Origin: Dipteris shenzhenensis
Taxonomy: Eukaryota; Polypodiophyta; Polypodiopsida; Gleicheniales
NCBI GenBank assembly: GCA_047967505.1
Contig: CM106540.1
Direction: 5' to 3' (one strand)
DNA: 64,000 nt
Shown: positions 34,281-45,368 of the stretch, piece by piece
How positions within the stretch are numbered: position 1 is the stretch's first letter
How the letters are laid out: every line of letters begins with the position of its first letter
The notes under the pieces: model-generated
Told to the model about the DNA's origin: nothing
The model's database searches: none
What the model saw: only the letters and a program-made list of their open reading frames with translations
Translations under genes and position numbers: made by a program

Positions 34281-34511
34281 GATGAAGATATAACCTCTCT
34301 AGCAACATCATCTTCCTCTGATGATACTCTCTCAAATAGTACTAGCAACAACCACCCACATGAGGCAAATGAGGCAACAATAAAGGCCTCAACCCATAGC
34401 CAATCCACAACACCTAAGGGTCACGGTGAATATCCCAACCCATGGGTGGGGAAACAATGTCTCACTAAGGTACATAGTTGGTACACAAGTGCCAAGAGGA
34501 ATGTTAGCTGA
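34281..34511 (+). pseudogene. Gag C-terminal continuation after the MITE
   Basis: Reads GDEDITSLATSSSSDDTLSN, acidic and Ser-rich. It connects naturally with the sequence ending SDEDP before the MITE when one TSD copy is removed. No pol domain follows. Confidence 0.45.
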
Positions 34512-35104
34512 GTCTCAAGGAAAGCAAGAGTGCTAATACAATTCATCCTAGACATGAGATAAATGCTCGAGCCTCAAAAACCTTGCAAATACCTAAAAGA
34601 GTAGAGGAAGAAGGTGTGTCATTCCCTTCAACAGAGGCATCCACCCTAATGCAACAGATGTTTGAAGAAGAACCTTCCTTGCAACAACTAAAGCATTAGG
34701 GGAGAATTGGGGTCTCAAAAGGGCCTCCAATTAGTGTTTCCTAATTTCAAGGGATTAGAGAGTGATTTGAGGTGTACCAATGAGAGTGCTAGAAGGTGTG
34801 GGGCAATGGTATGTTGAGGTGAGGGAAGGCCTATAGAGAGCCCCTATTGGTTGCTCCCCTTACACTAGGGACCACCCAAACCATCCCCCCCCTCTTAACC
34901 CATGTTTGACCCTCCTACTAGGTGCACCTCCCCCACATGCGCCCAAAACTACCTTCAATGGGATGGTAGGGCCCTTATGGTGAATTTTTCTTCTCCCCTC
35001 CCTCTTTCTAGGACCTCTGCCCCCCACTGTTCTGGTCCAGCCTACCAAATCACTTAGATTTGAACCAAATCCCATGCATTTTCCCTCTCCCCCCTCTTTG
35101 CTCC

Positions 35105-35400
35105 CTCCTGCTCTGGCCTGCTTGTTGCAGCTCCTCTCTGTCTCTCTCTCTCTCCCCTCTCCCTCTCCCTCTCCTGTGCCTCTGTTGGAGCTGCTTTATC
35201 CCTCTTCTTCTCCCTTTCCTTTACCTTTGTTGCTGTTGCTCTGTTGTCCCTCTCCTTCTCCCTCTCCTGTGCCTCTGTTGTTGCTACTCTGTCCCTCTCC
35301 TTCTCCCTCTCTCGTGCCTTTGTTGCTACTACTCTATCCCTCTCCTTCTCCTTCTTTTGTGCCTCTGTTGGAGCTACATTGCCTTGTGTAGGAGTCCCAT
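35105..35400. repeat. 45-base pyrimidine minisatellite
   Basis: About five imperfect units of CCCTCTCCTTCTCCCTCTCC plus TGTGCCTCTGTTGTTGCTACTCTGT-like halves. It gives apparent Glu/Arg/Lys-rich repeats on the minus strand and Leu/Ser-rich ones on the plus strand; these are composition effects. Confidence 0.8.
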
Positions 35401-35425
35401 TCTTGCTGTTGCAACCTCTGCAAGC

Positions 35426-35656
35426 ATGGTGAGCAGAAAGGCTACAAGACCACGCAATGCTGTGACCTCTTGTGTCTTCCACAACACCAGAAATGCATTG
35501 GATGAGTGGATCCCTTGCACCTACAGCTTAAATGACTGGACAGTGATGAAAGGATCAGCCAAAGGTCCACATAAGCTTCCCAAGAGCAAGAGAAGTGACA
35601 TCTTGCATGAGTGGAAGGGGTGCATCTTGAAGTTCAAGTTTGGGAAGAAAGGATGA
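35426..35656 (+). CDS. Small unrecognised frame, possible captured exon
   Basis: 76 residues beginning MVSRKATRPRNAVTSCVFHN and rich in Lys, Trp and Cys. Codon use looks protein-like, and it lies outside the gag. It matches no family I know. Captured host exons are known in non-autonomous LTR elements, but nothing here proves capture. Confidence 0.25.
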   Translation: MVSRKATRPRNAVTSCVFHNTRNALDEWIPCTYSLNDWTVMKGSAKGPHKLPKSKRSDILHEWKGCILKFKFGKKG

Positions 35657-36805
35657 CTCACAAAAGTGCAACATGTTTACATGGGAAAATATATGCGGCT
35701 TCCTCCATCATTCAATCAATCTATGATACCATCACACTATGAGCCTTTCTATCTATGTATCTTTTTCACCTGTAAGTGTAATGAGTCCATTTGGAAATTT
35801 TGTGTTTGGTTTCTAAGAGTTCTTATTCATGGTGGTAGTTGTCTTCCCTTCTGACCTTGAGGAGTGGGAACCAGTTGAATCATTCATAGGCAAGTTCACT
35901 CTGATTCACGAGGATTTAGGTAAGCAAATGATGCCCCATACACAAATAACTCTCACCAAGCAAGGTATTGGTATAATGCAACATACATCACTCCAACGAT
36001 ATCATCAAGCTATGGCTGTCTGCAGCATTTAATTTTTTGTCTGTCAAATCCTAGTTATTACTTCAAAAGATGATGGACAATTAAATTAAAATGTTATTTC
36101 TTTAAATGTTTTCTCCTTTCAGTTCATGGTGGTAAATGTTTTTCAAAAAATTTGGGGATTTTATGATTAATTTTAATTTTTAGGGTTTTGATTTATATTA
36201 AGGGGTAAGAGCCCTTTTTACATCACATTCTCACTTTCACATTTAGAGAGCCATAGAAACTCGAGTCCTCAAAAGTTACTCCCTGTATCAGCTGCTATTT
36301 GCCATGGATTCAGGTAGAACTGCGTTCCATGACCATCTCACGAACTACATTTGTAGATCATGAGGAAGAGCTATTTTTAGTGTTTGATTCCTTCCACACG
36401 CTTGGCATGTGGCCTCTCTTATATTATTGGAACACATGGACATGAGCCCACCTCTTTATATGACTCACTCTTCCTATTTTTTGAAAACCCCATAATATCC
36501 CATACACAAATAACTCTCACCCCATACCAAGGTATTTATCATTCATACACATGGTATTTATAATTATCTATTCCACTCATCCTCTCAATCCCATACAATA
36601 TCTTAGAAAATAGAAATAAGTGAGCCGTTAGGCTATCACTTGATACTAAAACTCTTATCAAACATAGAAGAAAACAATACCAATGCCATATAAAAAATAT
36701 CAATTTTTGGCATCACACTACCTTGCATTATCTTCATTGACAACACTCCAACAACCATGAACATTGCACGATCTAGAGGATTGGATTGAGATTAGAAAGG
36801 GGTCA

Positions 36806-37364
36806 TGTTAACAGATTGGTTAACAATATGCCACCGTTGGTTAAGTGATGTGATTTGATGGGTAGTGGCAAGTCCATAGAGCCAGGATTGTGTCTTGGAG
36901 ATAGATGGGCCCAAGATGATGGTAAAAGAATGCAAAGAGACAGTGGTATAAAGAGATTAGGGTTGGCGCTCCCTTCAAAAGTTAGCTTGTATAAAAGGCC
37001 AAATGGTTGACTTTGGTCTCATTATTGTTTGCACACGTTTGAATACAAGCTCCCTCTTCTCTTCCAAGAGTGTTTTGGGTGTTCTCTTATTTCCACTGCA
37101 GTGCCCTTGTATTTGCCACTCCACCCCCCTTCACTCTCCTCTTCCCTTCTCCTTCTCTCCCTCCCTTCTCCACTCTCCTCTTCCCCTTTCCCCCTTCCCT
37201 CTTTCTCTCATGGAGACACATTGCAAGAATTCGGAGGCCACTTGAGTGACACTTGTGGATGGCTCGTGCATTGCATTGCTCTCACATGGAGTAGCTTGGA
37301 CTGGAGGCTCCATCGGCATCTCTTCAACATCCCCACAACACACGATACCACCGAGACCCACACA
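36806..37364 (+). repeat. 3' LTR of the gag-only element
   Basis: Starts TGTTAACAGATTGGTTAACA and ends in a CA-rich stretch after CCGAGACCCACACA. It aligns with 28198-28778 with scattered substitutions and small indels. Confidence 0.8.
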
Positions 37365-37563
37365 CACACACACAAGCATGTGCACGTGCATGCATGCACA
37401 CACACACACACATGTTTTTTAATAAAGAAACCGTATATTTCTATGTGGGAAACCTAAGAAGAGGTGACTCCCCCCCCCCACACACACACCACACACACGT
37501 GCACATGCACACACACATACACACATGTTTCCACTTATACATGTGTGTGTGTGTGTGTGTGCA
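37360..37563. repeat. CA/TG microsatellite cluster
   Basis: (CA)n runs at 37360-37374, 37396-37412 and 37481-37530, with (TG)n at 37541-37561. They follow the 3' LTR. Confidence 0.85.
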
Positions 37564-37868
37564 TTTAAAAAATAAAACCTTTTAAAAACATAGCACACGA
37601 AGCTCAAATAAGGGTAGATAAGAAAATTTTCATCATATGGGTGTACATGAGATATGTATGAAATTGGTACAAAAGTGTTGAATTTCTCATGTAATCTAGG
37701 CTTTAAGGTTGGGTTCCACTCACTTGCTACCATTTGAACCAACCAGCTGTTAAAACAATGAGGTTGAACTTGGGTAGACAAGTAATGCCTATATTCCTTG
37801 GTTTGTTATCACTTTACCTACTTCTATTTCTTTCCTGCTCTCTATAGGCTTAGGTGAGGAGTTAGTCC

Positions 37869-38213
37869 TGATAGAGTGCGGATCGTACTTAGCCTAATCT
37901 ATCACTCAATGAGCATAAAGATCATGGAGGATCAAACCATAGAAGAAACTCCATGAGAGAGAGAAAGGAAGTATGAAACACTCAATCTATTCCAATGTGC
38001 TATATCAACAATACATGATAGGCCTCTTATATAGAGAGAGCCTTTAGAATAGTCAAACCATGTGGGATCCTCTCATCCACATCTCTCCTTATGGATATCC
38101 TCAATCCACATCTCCACATCATGTAGTCCACATCCTAGGGTGGCTACTTTAATTCTTTCCTATACCATACCTTAGCCTTTAATTATGTGCTCATGGCACC
38201 ACAACTCTCAACA
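37869..38213 (-). repeat. 3' LTR of the 2.8 kb element
   Basis: Near-identical to 40322-40664; differs for example in a GA insertion in TATAGAGAGAGCC and a few substitutions. Confidence 0.92.
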
Positions 38214-38400
38214 CCTCCCCTTGGTTCCATGATCCTTTGGCTACTGCAAGGTGGTCAAATGTGAGTTACATTCCATCACCTCCCCTCAGTGCATGCATTG
38301 CTACTTAAGGTGGTCAAGTGTGGTTTTTACATGTCAATACCTCCCTTGGGTGCTTTCATAGCTACTCTCAGGTGGTCAGGCTTGATTTGCAAATGTGTGG
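38214..38400 (-). repeat. Three imperfect repeats carrying polypurine-tract-like sequence
   Basis: Units of about 63 bases each contain CACCTCCCCT or ACCTCCCTTGG (purine tract on the minus strand) and GGTGGTCA. Only the unit next to the LTR is expected to prime plus-strand synthesis. Confidence 0.6.
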
Positions 38401-40309
38401 GCTAAAGGTGGCAAGGATGTTGCTCCTCAATGCTTGACGTGGATGGCGTTCGCTTCTTCTCTTGACGTAGCTTGATGCATGATGCTTTGTTCTTCCATGT
38501 GCCTTAATGCTTTATGTGTATGCCATGCTTTGTGCTATGGTCATCTCATGCACTTGTGCTTTTGGCATGCTTATGACAGGGATGTGTGCATTCATGCTTT
38601 GCTTTATCATTTGTTGCAAAGGTCTTACCAATTGAGTTCTTTCAATATTGGTAGTGTCTAATTGCATACAATGATTATGACTTGACAAGCGCATAGAGCT
38701 CAAAAAAACGTTCACTTTTTCCTTTTGGAGCATGTACAAATTCTTCTTGGATTGGAAGTTACGGCTTGTCAAAGCTTTTGTGAAGAAGAGGGGCCTTGAT
38801 GATGTGGCATAGGGATTCACATGCTAAATTCCATACTATGCTTAGCAAGGGACTCTGTGCTTAGGTGGCACTATGGTGACTGTGCATGCTTATGTAGCAG
38901 TCTTCTAACCAGACTGAGTTAACTCAAGGGTAGATAAACTGAACTATGGTCCAAGCATGGAACTTAACCATACTATCTTTACCACCCCTAACCATGGCTT
39001 AAGGTGGGTTAACTTAACTAGTCCTATCTGCCATGTGTCATTTTTTTTGTGACCTTGGAGAACCTTAGCAACTCTAGTGGTGACGATGTTGGTGGAGATG
39101 TAGTATGGTGTCGCGGTTCATTGGAGAAGCTTCAGAGAGCAGCTAAAGCCATTGCTAGTCGTGGCATTGAAGGCTGCCTGTCACGAGGGTGTGGAGGTTT
39201 GCATGGGCTCGAAGCTTGGATCATGCATTCCATTGGTCATCGTGGAGGCGTAGCTCTAATCCTGTACCCATAAGTCTGGTGTTGGAGGTGGCTGTTACAG
39301 AGCGTTGCGGAGCCTTGTGACGATGGAGGAAGCTTTAGAGGAGTTCGCATGTCACTGATGGAGAGGCCACATGAGCCTTGACTATTGTAGAGCTTGCAGG
39401 TGCAGTTCAGTGCACATTGCTGGCATCGGCTACATGGAAGTTGTGCTAGCGATGGCCGATGGTGGAGAGCCTTATACACTATGTACGGCTATTGGAGGCA
39501 TAGTTGTGGAGCGGCCGTCAACTATTGACAAGGTCTACTGAGGCTGGAATGCATATCTGGCTCTTTTGCAATAGACACTGTCCGCAAAGTTCGCCCGAGA
39601 CCTTAAGTTGTTGAGGTGGAGGCGAAGGCTCGCTGTTGTAGTTGGAGCAGGGGAAGAGTTAGAGGTCATTGCTCTGAGAAGGCTACTAAGGAGCTTGTTG
39701 AGTCGAAGTAGAGCCACCTTGGAGTCCTATATGGTGCATTTGCAGGCTTTTGCTTTCCCATGAAAGGTCGATTGTAGGAGCCGCTTGGAGCTTCTATTGT
39801 TGGAGCGTGCTCTTTGAGCTCGCTGTCTTCCTGCAACTTCTTGCTTCGTGGTGGTTAGAGCTCATAGATAGCTCTGGTTGTTGTTATGTCTTACCATACT
39901 GAGACTAGAGATAGTAGCTTAGGAGTCTTCAAGACACTGCTTTCAACCTTTTAGAACACTCAAAATTTCTCAAAGAAACCTTAGAGAAAGCAAGAAGAAC
40001 GGAATGAATACTCTCCAAAAGACCTTGTAGAAAGTAACTCTTTCCATGAAGAATCTGTCAACAAAACAAATCAAAGCAGAACACTCTCTCTCAAACTGAA
40101 GCTAAAGGATTCCCTCAAGAGACAACTCTCTCATGAAGAGCTCTCAAATGCTCTCACAAAACTCTCAAACTCACAAGATCACGAAGATGGAAGGAACTCT
40201 CTCTCGAAAGAAGATCTCTCAAAACTAATCTTTCATTCTAAAACTAATCTAGGAATGGGAGCAATCCTAGTGAACTACTAATGAGCTAAACTAAGAGAAC
40301 TATACCAAT
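38401..40309. other. Interior of the 2.8 kb element, no recognised coding
   Basis: Short frames such as 39049-39273 (plus) and 39479-39237 (minus) have no known domain. The moderately GC-rich section 39050-39900 differs from the AT-rich flanks and could be captured genomic DNA. Confidence 0.4.
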
Positions 40310-40321
40310 GCTCTGATACCA
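40310..40321 (-). other. Primer binding site, tRNA-Met(i)
   Basis: The minus strand reads TGGTATCAGAGC immediately inside the 5' LTR, complementary to the 3' end of plant initiator tRNA-Met. Confidence 0.9.
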
Positions 40322-40664
40322 TGACAGAGTGTGGATTGTACTTAGCCTAATCTATCACTCAATGAGCATAAAGATCACAGAGGATCAAACCATAGAAGAA
40401 ACTCCATGAGAGAGAGAAAGGAAGTATGAAACACTCAATCTATTCCAATGTGCTATATCAACAATACATGATAGGTCTCTTATATAGAGAGCCTTTAGAA
40501 TAGTCAAACCATGTGGGATCCTCTCATCCACATCTCTCCTTGTGGATATCCTCAATCCACATCTCCACATCATGTAGTCCACATCCTAGGGTGGCTACTT
40601 TAATTCTTTCCTATACCACAACTTAGCCTTTAATTATGTGCTCATGGCACCACAACTCTCAACA
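40322..40664 (-). repeat. 5' LTR of the 2.8 kb element
   Basis: On the minus strand it starts TGTTGAGAG at 40664 and ends GTCA at 40322, adjoining the primer site. A CTATATAAGAG-like TATA box lies near 40480-40490 on that strand. Confidence 0.92.
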
Positions 40665-41240
40665 AGTCCTAGTCCTCTTCATGCTCTAACCTGTGTGGTT
40701 TTCTTACTCTCAATCTCCAATGACCCTTTCTCTCCAAATATATAAGGAACCAATATTGATAGTAGATTGGAGTTCGTCTTTACTATTTCTTTAGCCTAAG
40801 GCTCAACTAAATAGGATTAATTTTTTCAAAATCACAACTGATCTCTAGAACTAAGATATTTTAAAGAGGTGATCCCAAATACTTTGAAACTGTCAATGTC
40901 ACAAAATCACTACCATCCCCATTATAAGTGATGGACCTTAGAGAGCCACAACACTTGTAGGTCCTCTTATACTATGAGAGAATATCACCCCTTGCCAAAT
41001 ATAGCAACAAGCCCTCATTGTCCTTGTTCTCCAAATACCATCTATTGTGAGATATACTGATGGGTGGCCTTGGAAATGCCTTGGGAGCCTCGTCAGGGGA
41101 ACTACTCTACTACCAATAATTTTTGCTGACTTGGTGGCTTGATGTTGATAAGTCCTCGTTGCTGGACACTAGACACTATAAATAGCTTCTTTTGAGCTCT
41201 AGGTGAAGCATATTTAGTTGTACTTTTATTGGGGGTTTTG

Positions 41241-41487
41241 CTCAGGGGAGTCACTATGTATAAACCCTCTATATCACGTGCGTTCAAGGCCTATATTTAA
41301 AATCCCTTATCTGTAAATTTTTTCATTAATAAAATGTACCCCTTTTCTATACAAATCTGTAAATTTTTTCCAAAACTATTTTAAATAGTCCCTTATGTAT
41401 ATTTATTTCTGTAAATTTTAGAAATAAAAAATATCCTTCTGTTGAACTCACGTGATAGGGTTACATATGATGAGTGACCCCCCCGAG
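41241..41487 (+). mobile_element. hAT-like MITE, 247 bp, TSD GGGTTTTG
   Basis: Begins CTCAGGGGAGTCACTATGTA and ends GTGACCCCCCCGAG. Flanks 41233-41240 and 41488-41495 are both GGGTTTTG. More than 90 percent like the copy at 42023 and the inverse of 9368. Confidence 0.93.
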
Positions 41488-41736
41488 GGGTTTTGGTAGG
41501 AGTTGGAGAAGAAGTGAATCCCAAGGGTTAATTAAGTGAATGAAAAAATAGCATTTGTGTTAGAAAATATTCATAAAATGATGGGACAAAGCCTAAAACT
41601 AAGGACAATATAAATTTTGGAGCACAAAGTCCTTTCTTAATGCAAAAAGCATACAAAAACCTACCTAAAGCATACAAGAACCTACTTAAACCATAGAAAA
41701 ACATATCTAATGTAGTATTATACTATTGATAGTAGA

Positions 41737-42444
41737 TTGGAGTTGGTCCTTACTATTTTGGGACCGTCTTTTGTTTCCTATGTACAATTGCTACTCACTA
41801 ATGCATCTGCCAAAATATGGGTTAATGGTGACTTGATCCCTCCTTTTCCTTTGAGGAGGTCGATTAGACAAGGCTGCACTCTTGCTCCCAAATATTTGCA
41901 ATTGCTACTCATTCCCTTGGTTGGCTTCTCAGGAGTCTGATTTAGGATGAGAACCTCTGTGGATTCAACTATTGTCTGGTAAGCATTTGGTGTGCCAACA
42001 ATTTACTAATGACACAACCCTTCTCGGGGGGGTCACTATGTATAAACCCTCTATACCACGTGCGTTCAAGGCATATTTCTAAAATCCCTTATCTGTGTAA
42101 AATTTTCATTAATAAAATGTACCCCTTTTCTATACAAATCTGTAAATTTTTTCCAAAACTATTTTAAATAGTCCCTTATGTATATTTATTTCTGTAAATT
42201 TTAGAAATAAAAAATATCCTTTTGTTGAACTCACGTGATAGGGTTACATATGATGAGTGACCCCCCTGAGCAACCCTTACCCCCAGAAACACTGAGCATG
42301 ATGTGGGATCCATAATGCATTGTCTTCTACCAAGCATTCGGGTCAAAGATTAATCATACCAAAACTGGCTATGATACCCTTATTGATTGGGGTGCATTTT
42401 TTTGGCGAGCATGTTTTGGAGAGCGTGTGCAAAAATGGTGAGGT

Positions 42445-42445
<1 letters not shown>
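41737..42445 (+). pseudogene. LINE reverse transcriptase fragment, split by a MITE
   Basis: The frame 41737-41940 reads SFVSYVQLLLTNASAKIWVN then RRSIRQGCTLAPKY, the (R)GxRQGCPLxP block of plant LINE RT. Farther on, CQQFTNDTTLL (about 41990-42022) corresponds to the catalytic ADDT box, here with Asn for the first Asp. The MITE (42023-42270) follows at once. After it the frame resumes as PETLSMMWDP*CIVFYQAFGSKINHTKT, the helix after the active site. Stops and shifts show that it is dead. Flanking LINE parts are missing; a CT microsatellite begins at 42448. Confidence 0.75.
42023..42270 (+). mobile_element. hAT-like MITE, 248 bp, TSD CAACCCTT
   Basis: Begins CTCGGGGGGGTCACTATGTA and ends GTGACCCCCCTGAG. 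Flanks 42015-42022 and 42271-42278 are both CAACCCTT. It splits the LINE active-site region. Confidence 0.94.
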
Positions 42446-42447
<2 letters not shown>

Positions 42448-42511
<64 letters not shown>

Positions 42512-42590
42512 CCCCTCTCTCCCTTGTTTCCTCTCCCCTCTCTTGGACTCCCCTATCTCCCCCTCCCTTGTTTTCTCTTCTTTTCTTCAT

Positions 42591-42663
<73 letters not shown>

Positions 42664-42759
42664 CTCTCTCTATCTCTATCTCTATCTTATTCTCTAAAAC
42701 TTTTGTATGCACTATCAAATAAACCATTAAGTGTTCTTGTCTATATTATTGTAATATGA

Positions 42760-42836
<77 letters not shown>

Positions 42837-42970
42837 GCACACACACACACACATTACCAAAGAATTAAATTAGTTTTTATTGCCATTGTTATTGCGCTAT
42901 GACAGTCCTCTCTGTGTATGTGTGTGTGTTTGTGTGTGCATGAGTGCATGTGTGCATGCATGCATGTGTG

Positions 42971-43025
<55 letters not shown>

Positions 43026-43568
43026 GGGAAAGAAAGCCTCAACAATGTCTGAATCCCTAACTCATCTTTTGGGAAACTTTTTTTGGTTATTTGTCAGGTG
43101 TCCTGCTCCATTAACTCAATATTCTTTGCTCCTTTTTTGGATTAGATATTGGGCTCTTTGGACGTTGTGAACTGAACATAACATGGCATATTTGGACACA
43201 CAATTTACTCAGCCATATCAGTTCTTCAGAGCCTCCTTGAGGCTATTTGTTTATGTCTTCACTTGATCTTCATAGCTCTTGCATGGAAAATTATTTTCTT
43301 GTGTTTTTGATGTGCATGAGATTCTACTCTTTCAAGAATCTCTTTGTAAAATATTGAAACTGTAATATTATGACTGTGGAATTAGCCCAAAAAAATAAAA
43401 ATAAAAGTGTATGTGTGTGTTTACCATGTCATTGATATTATGCTCTCTCTCTCTCTCTCTCTATCATGGTAGCAACACTCGCTCCCTTCACCTCTCTCTC
43501 TCTCTCTCTCTCCCTCTCTGTCACTTTTCCATTGAAATAAATTATTAGTTTTCCTTGTTATTGTTATT

Positions 43569-43614
<46 letters not shown>

Positions 43615-43635
43615 CCTCTCTCTCTCTCAAGCACA
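42448..43635. repeat. Cluster of long CT, CA and TG microsatellites
   Basis: (CT)n at about 42448-42506, 42592-42667, 42763-42832, 43441-43463, 43490-43513 and 43570-43631; (CA)n 42833-42853; (TG)n 42909-43022. The serine/leucine frames across them are artefacts of the repeats. Confidence 0.95.
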
Positions 43636-43784
43636 CACTATCTGACACGTGGATGAAAGAAAGACTAATCCCATTAGCATGGGGTGCTTGGGTATAGTTA
43701 AAAGTATTTGTGAAGCCTCTCTCATATTCTCTCTGACCTTTTGGAGAATAATAGAGGCAACATGGCTAGGAGGAAGGGGATTGG

Positions 43785-44137
43785 TGTTGAGATATCGAGC
43801 TCCACTTGTGATATGCCATGGTGACCGTTGTGCATTTATGTCACCGACTTGTTAGCTGCAGATGCCATTGGTACACCGCCCATGAATAATAGCTGGATGA
43901 CAGCTATCCTTATGTACTCTAGTTTGTGGCTCAGTTAGTATGCCACCTTAGTTAGCTGAGTTTGGTTTGAGACCCACATATAGGGTTCTTCTATTTCTTT
44001 GTACTAGATTTCTTTTGGCTTTCACAACTAAGAAGAGGAAAACTGTTTTCAGCCTCCACATTTGTGTGTATTCCCCCATTCGTGTATGTGAGAAAGCTGC
44101 AAGTGAGACTCCTTCCTTCTCTCCCACTATCTTCATA
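43785..44137 (+). repeat. Copia A outer 5' LTR
   Basis: Starts TGTTGAGATATCGAGCTCCA and ends CTATCTTCATA. TGGTATCAGAGCC (tRNA-Met primer site) follows at 44138-44150. The leader copy continues to about 44336, where similarity to the second leader stops. Confidence 0.88.
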
Positions 44138-44336
44138 TGGTATCAGAGCCTGCTTCGTGGTAAGGAGCTCAAGAAAGCAAACCAAGTTTGCAGTGTTCTA
44201 GTAAGAGGACCAGTGTTGCTTTCCTTTTTTGAGTTTGGGAGCAAATCTCTGCAGGTAGCACAGCCGAAAAGTGCAAGAGTGCATTGTCTCAGATTGAGAC
44301 GCCCTTTGCGGTGTGGCAAGAGGGCAGTACGTTTGC

Positions 44337-44477
44337 CATTTTTCATACATAGTCACTAGTAGGGATTGCAAAAATGTATACATTATACCTTCCATGTGGC
44401 AATACCAAATCAATTGGAGACCAAATCTTGCAAGGATGTATATCTAGGCTAGCCTAAGGGCTGTGCAAAGTTTCATT
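44337..44477. other. 141-base spacer between the two LTR copies
   Basis: Sequence not shared with the copia leader. It separates the first LTR-plus-leader from the second LTR and may mark a recombination joint. Confidence 0.5.
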
Positions 44478-44830
44478 TGTTGAGATATTGAGCTCCACTC
44501 GTGATATGCCAGGGTGACTATTGTGCATTTATGTCACCGATTTGTTAGCTGCAGATGTGGTTGGTACACCACCTATGAATAATAGCTGGATGACAGCTAT
44601 CCTTATGTACTCTATTTCGTGGCTCAGTTATTATGCCACCTTAGTTAGCTGAGTTTGGTTTTGAGACCCACATATAGGGTTCTCCTATTTCTTTGTACTA
44701 AAGTTCTTTTGGCTTTCACAACTAAGAAGAGGAAAACTGTTTTCAGCCTCCACCTTTGTGTGTATCCTCCCATTGTGTATGTGAGAAAGCCACAAGTGAG
44801 ACTCCTTCCTTCTCTCCCACTATCTTCACA
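44478..44830 (+). repeat. Copia A internal LTR copy
   Basis: Starts TGTTGAGATATTGAGCTCCA and ends CTATCTTCACA. Next comes TGGAGCC, which equals the primer site with five bases (TATCA) missing, so this copy could not prime normally. Confidence 0.85.
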
Positions 44831-45368
44831 TGGAGCCTGGTTCATGGTAAGGAGCTCAAGAAAGCAAACCAAGTTCGAGGTGTCCTGGTAAGAGGACCAG
44901 TGTTGCTTTCCTTTTTCGAGTTTGGGAGCAAATCTCTGTAGGTAGCACAGCCGGAAAGTGCAAGAGTGCATTGTCTCAGATTAAGATGCCCTTCGTGGTG
45001 TGGCGAGAGGGCAGTATATGCTACGGGAATGGGCAAAGCCCTCGGTGACTTTATTTTTCTGATTCGAGGCCATTTCGGGGCCCGTTTTGGAGGCAGAAGT
45101 TCTCTGCAAGCACTGAGAAAAAGGCCCTGTTTTTGCTATGCGACCATTGCTCTGCAGGTCGGTGAAAAGTTGCCGCAAAAATTGCATCGTATGCCTGTGC
45201 GCAGAGATATTGGGAGTTATAGAATCATCCTTATTGCATGTTCATGCAAAATCGTCACTAGGAAGTGACTGTGTGGTCAAATACCACTTTCGTCAGTTTT
45301 GCAGATCTACCCTTGTGAGGCAGAAGCTGTGTTTTTTGCAATGGCAGAATATTTTGCAGTGTTCTGTA

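Larger units (their letters stand above)
34512..36805 (+). other. 3' interior of the gag-only element, no pol
   Basis: No RT, integrase or protease motif on either strand. It contains the 45-base minisatellite (35105-35400) and an unrecognised small frame (35426-35656). Reduced coding content is typical of TR-GAG/LARD-type elements. Confidence 0.5.
28198..37364 (+). mobile_element. Gag-only LTR retrotransposon, about 9.2 kb
   Basis: Two long direct repeats (28198 to about 28778, and 36806 to about 37364) both start TGTTAAYAGATTGGTTAA and agree along their length with indels. A primer site of tRNA-Asp type follows the first. The purine-rich AGATTAGAAAGGGGTCA precedes the second. The interior holds a decayed gag with zinc knuckles and no protease, RT or integrase, so it depended on other elements. 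It landed in a LINE at a CA repeat; the CA-rich flanks on both sides prevent a clear TSD. Two DNA insertions (31985-33134 and 33831-34280) interrupt it. Confidence 0.82.
37869..40664 (-). mobile_element. Non-autonomous LTR retrotransposon (TRIM/LARD-like), 2796 bp, TSD AGTCC
   Basis: LTRs at 37869-38213 and 40322-40664 are about 96-97 percent alike by eye. On the minus strand they start TGTTGAGAGTTGTGG and end CTCTGTCA. The primer site TGGTATCAGAGC (initiator tRNA-Met) directly follows the right LTR on that strand. The purine tract AAGGGGAGG precedes the left LTR. Flanks 37864-37868 and 40665-40669 are both AGTCC. The 2.1 kb interior shows no gag or pol. All terminal signals are intact, so it may have moved recently using another element's proteins. 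Confidence 0.92.

Noticed and set aside
35054-35482. Glu/Arg/Lys-rich minus-strand protein with repeats
   Set aside because: It is the translation of a 45-base pyrimidine minisatellite inside an LTR element.
44198-45036. Minus-strand frames across the copia LTRs and leaders
   Set aside because: They repeat at every LTR copy and overlap noncoding leader; no gene evidence.
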